The position numbers and the translations under genes are program-made. From assembly GCA_028714615.1 (NCBI GenBank), contig JAQTMA010000149.1, positions 1 through 6,443 of the forward strand: a DNA stretch of 6,443 nt, given 5' to 3'. Shown here in pieces: positions 5,902 through 6,443 of this stretch (position 1 is the first letter of the stretch; each line of letters opens with the position of its first letter). A model generated the notes under the pieces. The model ran no database searches. It saw only the letters and a program-made list of their open reading frames with translations, and was not told where the DNA came from. This DNA comes from Anaerolineaceae bacterium. Lineage in GTDB: Bacteria > Chloroflexota > Anaerolineae > Anaerolineales > Anaerolineaceae.

Positions 5902-6000
5902 GCGGAAATTAACCATACACGCTCCAGGGGGCAATAGCGGTAGTTCAGCTCGACGCCGAAATGATACAAATCAACCGACCAAGGTGGGCACACAAACACG

Positions 6001-6443
6001 ATGGCGAACGACAGCACCCGGGCATCCCTCGAGCTGCTCTATAACATCAGCCGCGAACTGGCGACTGCGCTGGAATTGCGCATGGTGCTCCAGCGTATCT
6101 TGCTGCTGTCCCTCGGCTACGTCAACGGTGAGCGAGGCAGCATCATCGTACTGGATGATAACGGGCAAGCGCTTGACTCCGCTATTGTCTACCGCTCTCA
6201 CATGCACGCGCATGCTACCGGTCAACTGCGCGAAACCGTCGATCATGGACTGGCCGGCTGGGTTATGCGCAACCGCAAACCTGCTGTGATCGATGACACC
6301 AGCCGCGATGAGCGCTGGCTGCATCGCCCGGATGACGCTGTCGGCCACTCCGGTCCTAAATCAGCCATCTGTGTCCCCCTGCTGGCGCGCGAACGACTGG
6401 TTGGCGTGCTCACCGTTGTCCATCCCATCCCCGGATATTTCAC
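6001..6443 (+). CDS. GAF-domain signalling protein, N-terminal part (3' end outside window)
   Basis: The frame is open from ATG 6001 to the window end (147 codons plus two bases). It begins MANDSTRASLELLYNISREL and forms one GAF domain from about residue 10. The helix ELLYNISRELATALELRMVLQRIL is followed by strand RGSIIVLDD (45-53), the GLAGWV helix (83-88), VIDDTSRDERW (96-106), strand KSAICVPLL (120-128) and LVGVLTVVH (133-141). These are the standard GAF landmarks of bacterial sensor proteins, which bind small ligands or cofactors or mediate dimerisation. In such proteins the GAF domain is usually followed by more GAF/PAS domains and a histidine kinase, GGDEF, phosphatase or cyclase output; the output here is beyond the window. 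No chromophore cysteine is obvious (C124 lies in a strand). The upstream frame closes at TGA 5962-5964 with no alternative start; AGGTGG (5982-5987) is a weak, distant ribosome site. It appears to be transcribed from its own promoter. Confidence 0.88.
   Translation, partial: MANDSTRASLELLYNISRELATALELRMVLQRILLLSLGYVNGERGSIIVLDDNGQALDSAIVYRSHMHAHATGQLRETVDHGLAGWVMRNRKPAVIDDTSRDERWLHRPDDAVGHSGPKSAICVPLLARERLVGVLTVVHPIPGYF

Noticed and set aside
5928..5960. GGGGGCAATAGCGGTAGTTC, which looks like the start of a tRNA (D-arm-like wording)
   Set aside because: There is no matching acceptor 3' strand, anticodon arm or GGTTCGA-type T-arm downstream before the GAF gene.
5984..6289. 101-codon forward open frame overlapping the GAF gene
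   Set aside because: Its Cys/Trp/Ser-rich product has no family resemblance, whereas the frame from 6001 gives a clear GAF domain and stays open to the window end.

Overview
The window holds six genes, all on the + strand, and looks like a chromosomal segment of a Chloroflexota bacterium, probably of the Anaerolineae type. This is judged by eye from moderate-to-high GC, a Thr/Pro linker in an exported CARDB-like protein, a stand-alone YbaK deacylase and the style of the GAF protein at the right end. No database comparison was possible, so the taxonomy is an inference.

Bases 1-4155 form one tight operon for a MacB/YknYZ-type ABC transporter. It runs: the C-terminal part of a Yip1-family membrane protein (1-455), a LolD/MacB-type ATPase (456-1178), a secreted protein with three CARDB-like beta domains (1242-2789), and a four-helix MacB/FtsX-type permease (2794-4155). 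Junctions are 0, 63 and 4 nt. The set recalls Bacillus subtilis YknWXYZ (YknW is a Yip1 protein, YknX a membrane-fusion adaptor, YknY the ATPase, YknZ the permease). Here, however, the gene between ATPase and permease encodes a multi-domain CARDB-like protein, not a recognisable HlyD/YknX adaptor. This is the best candidate in the window for an undescribed variant system. A conventional adaptor could still lie upstream of base 1.

Bases 4156-4387 are intergenic. They hold three successive inverted repeats (one an 18-bp perfect palindrome) and then a good sigma-70 promoter (TTGACA, 17 nt, TACGAT). A 20-bp imperfect dyad covers the -35 box. This promoter should drive a CDF-family zinc/divalent cation exporter (4388-5308) and perhaps the YbaK-like aminoacyl-tRNA deacylase behind it (5368-5850). 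The 59-nt gap between those two genes is almost filled by a 25-bp tandem repeat built on TTCGCG, whose first copy lies within a perfect 11-bp-arm palindrome.

A second promoter (ATGACC, 17 nt, extended -10 TGCTATACT) overlaps the end of the YbaK gene. It leads, through a leader of roughly 120 nt, to a GAF-domain signalling protein that starts at 6001 and is cut off by the window end. No RNA genes, insertion sequences or CRISPR arrays were seen.
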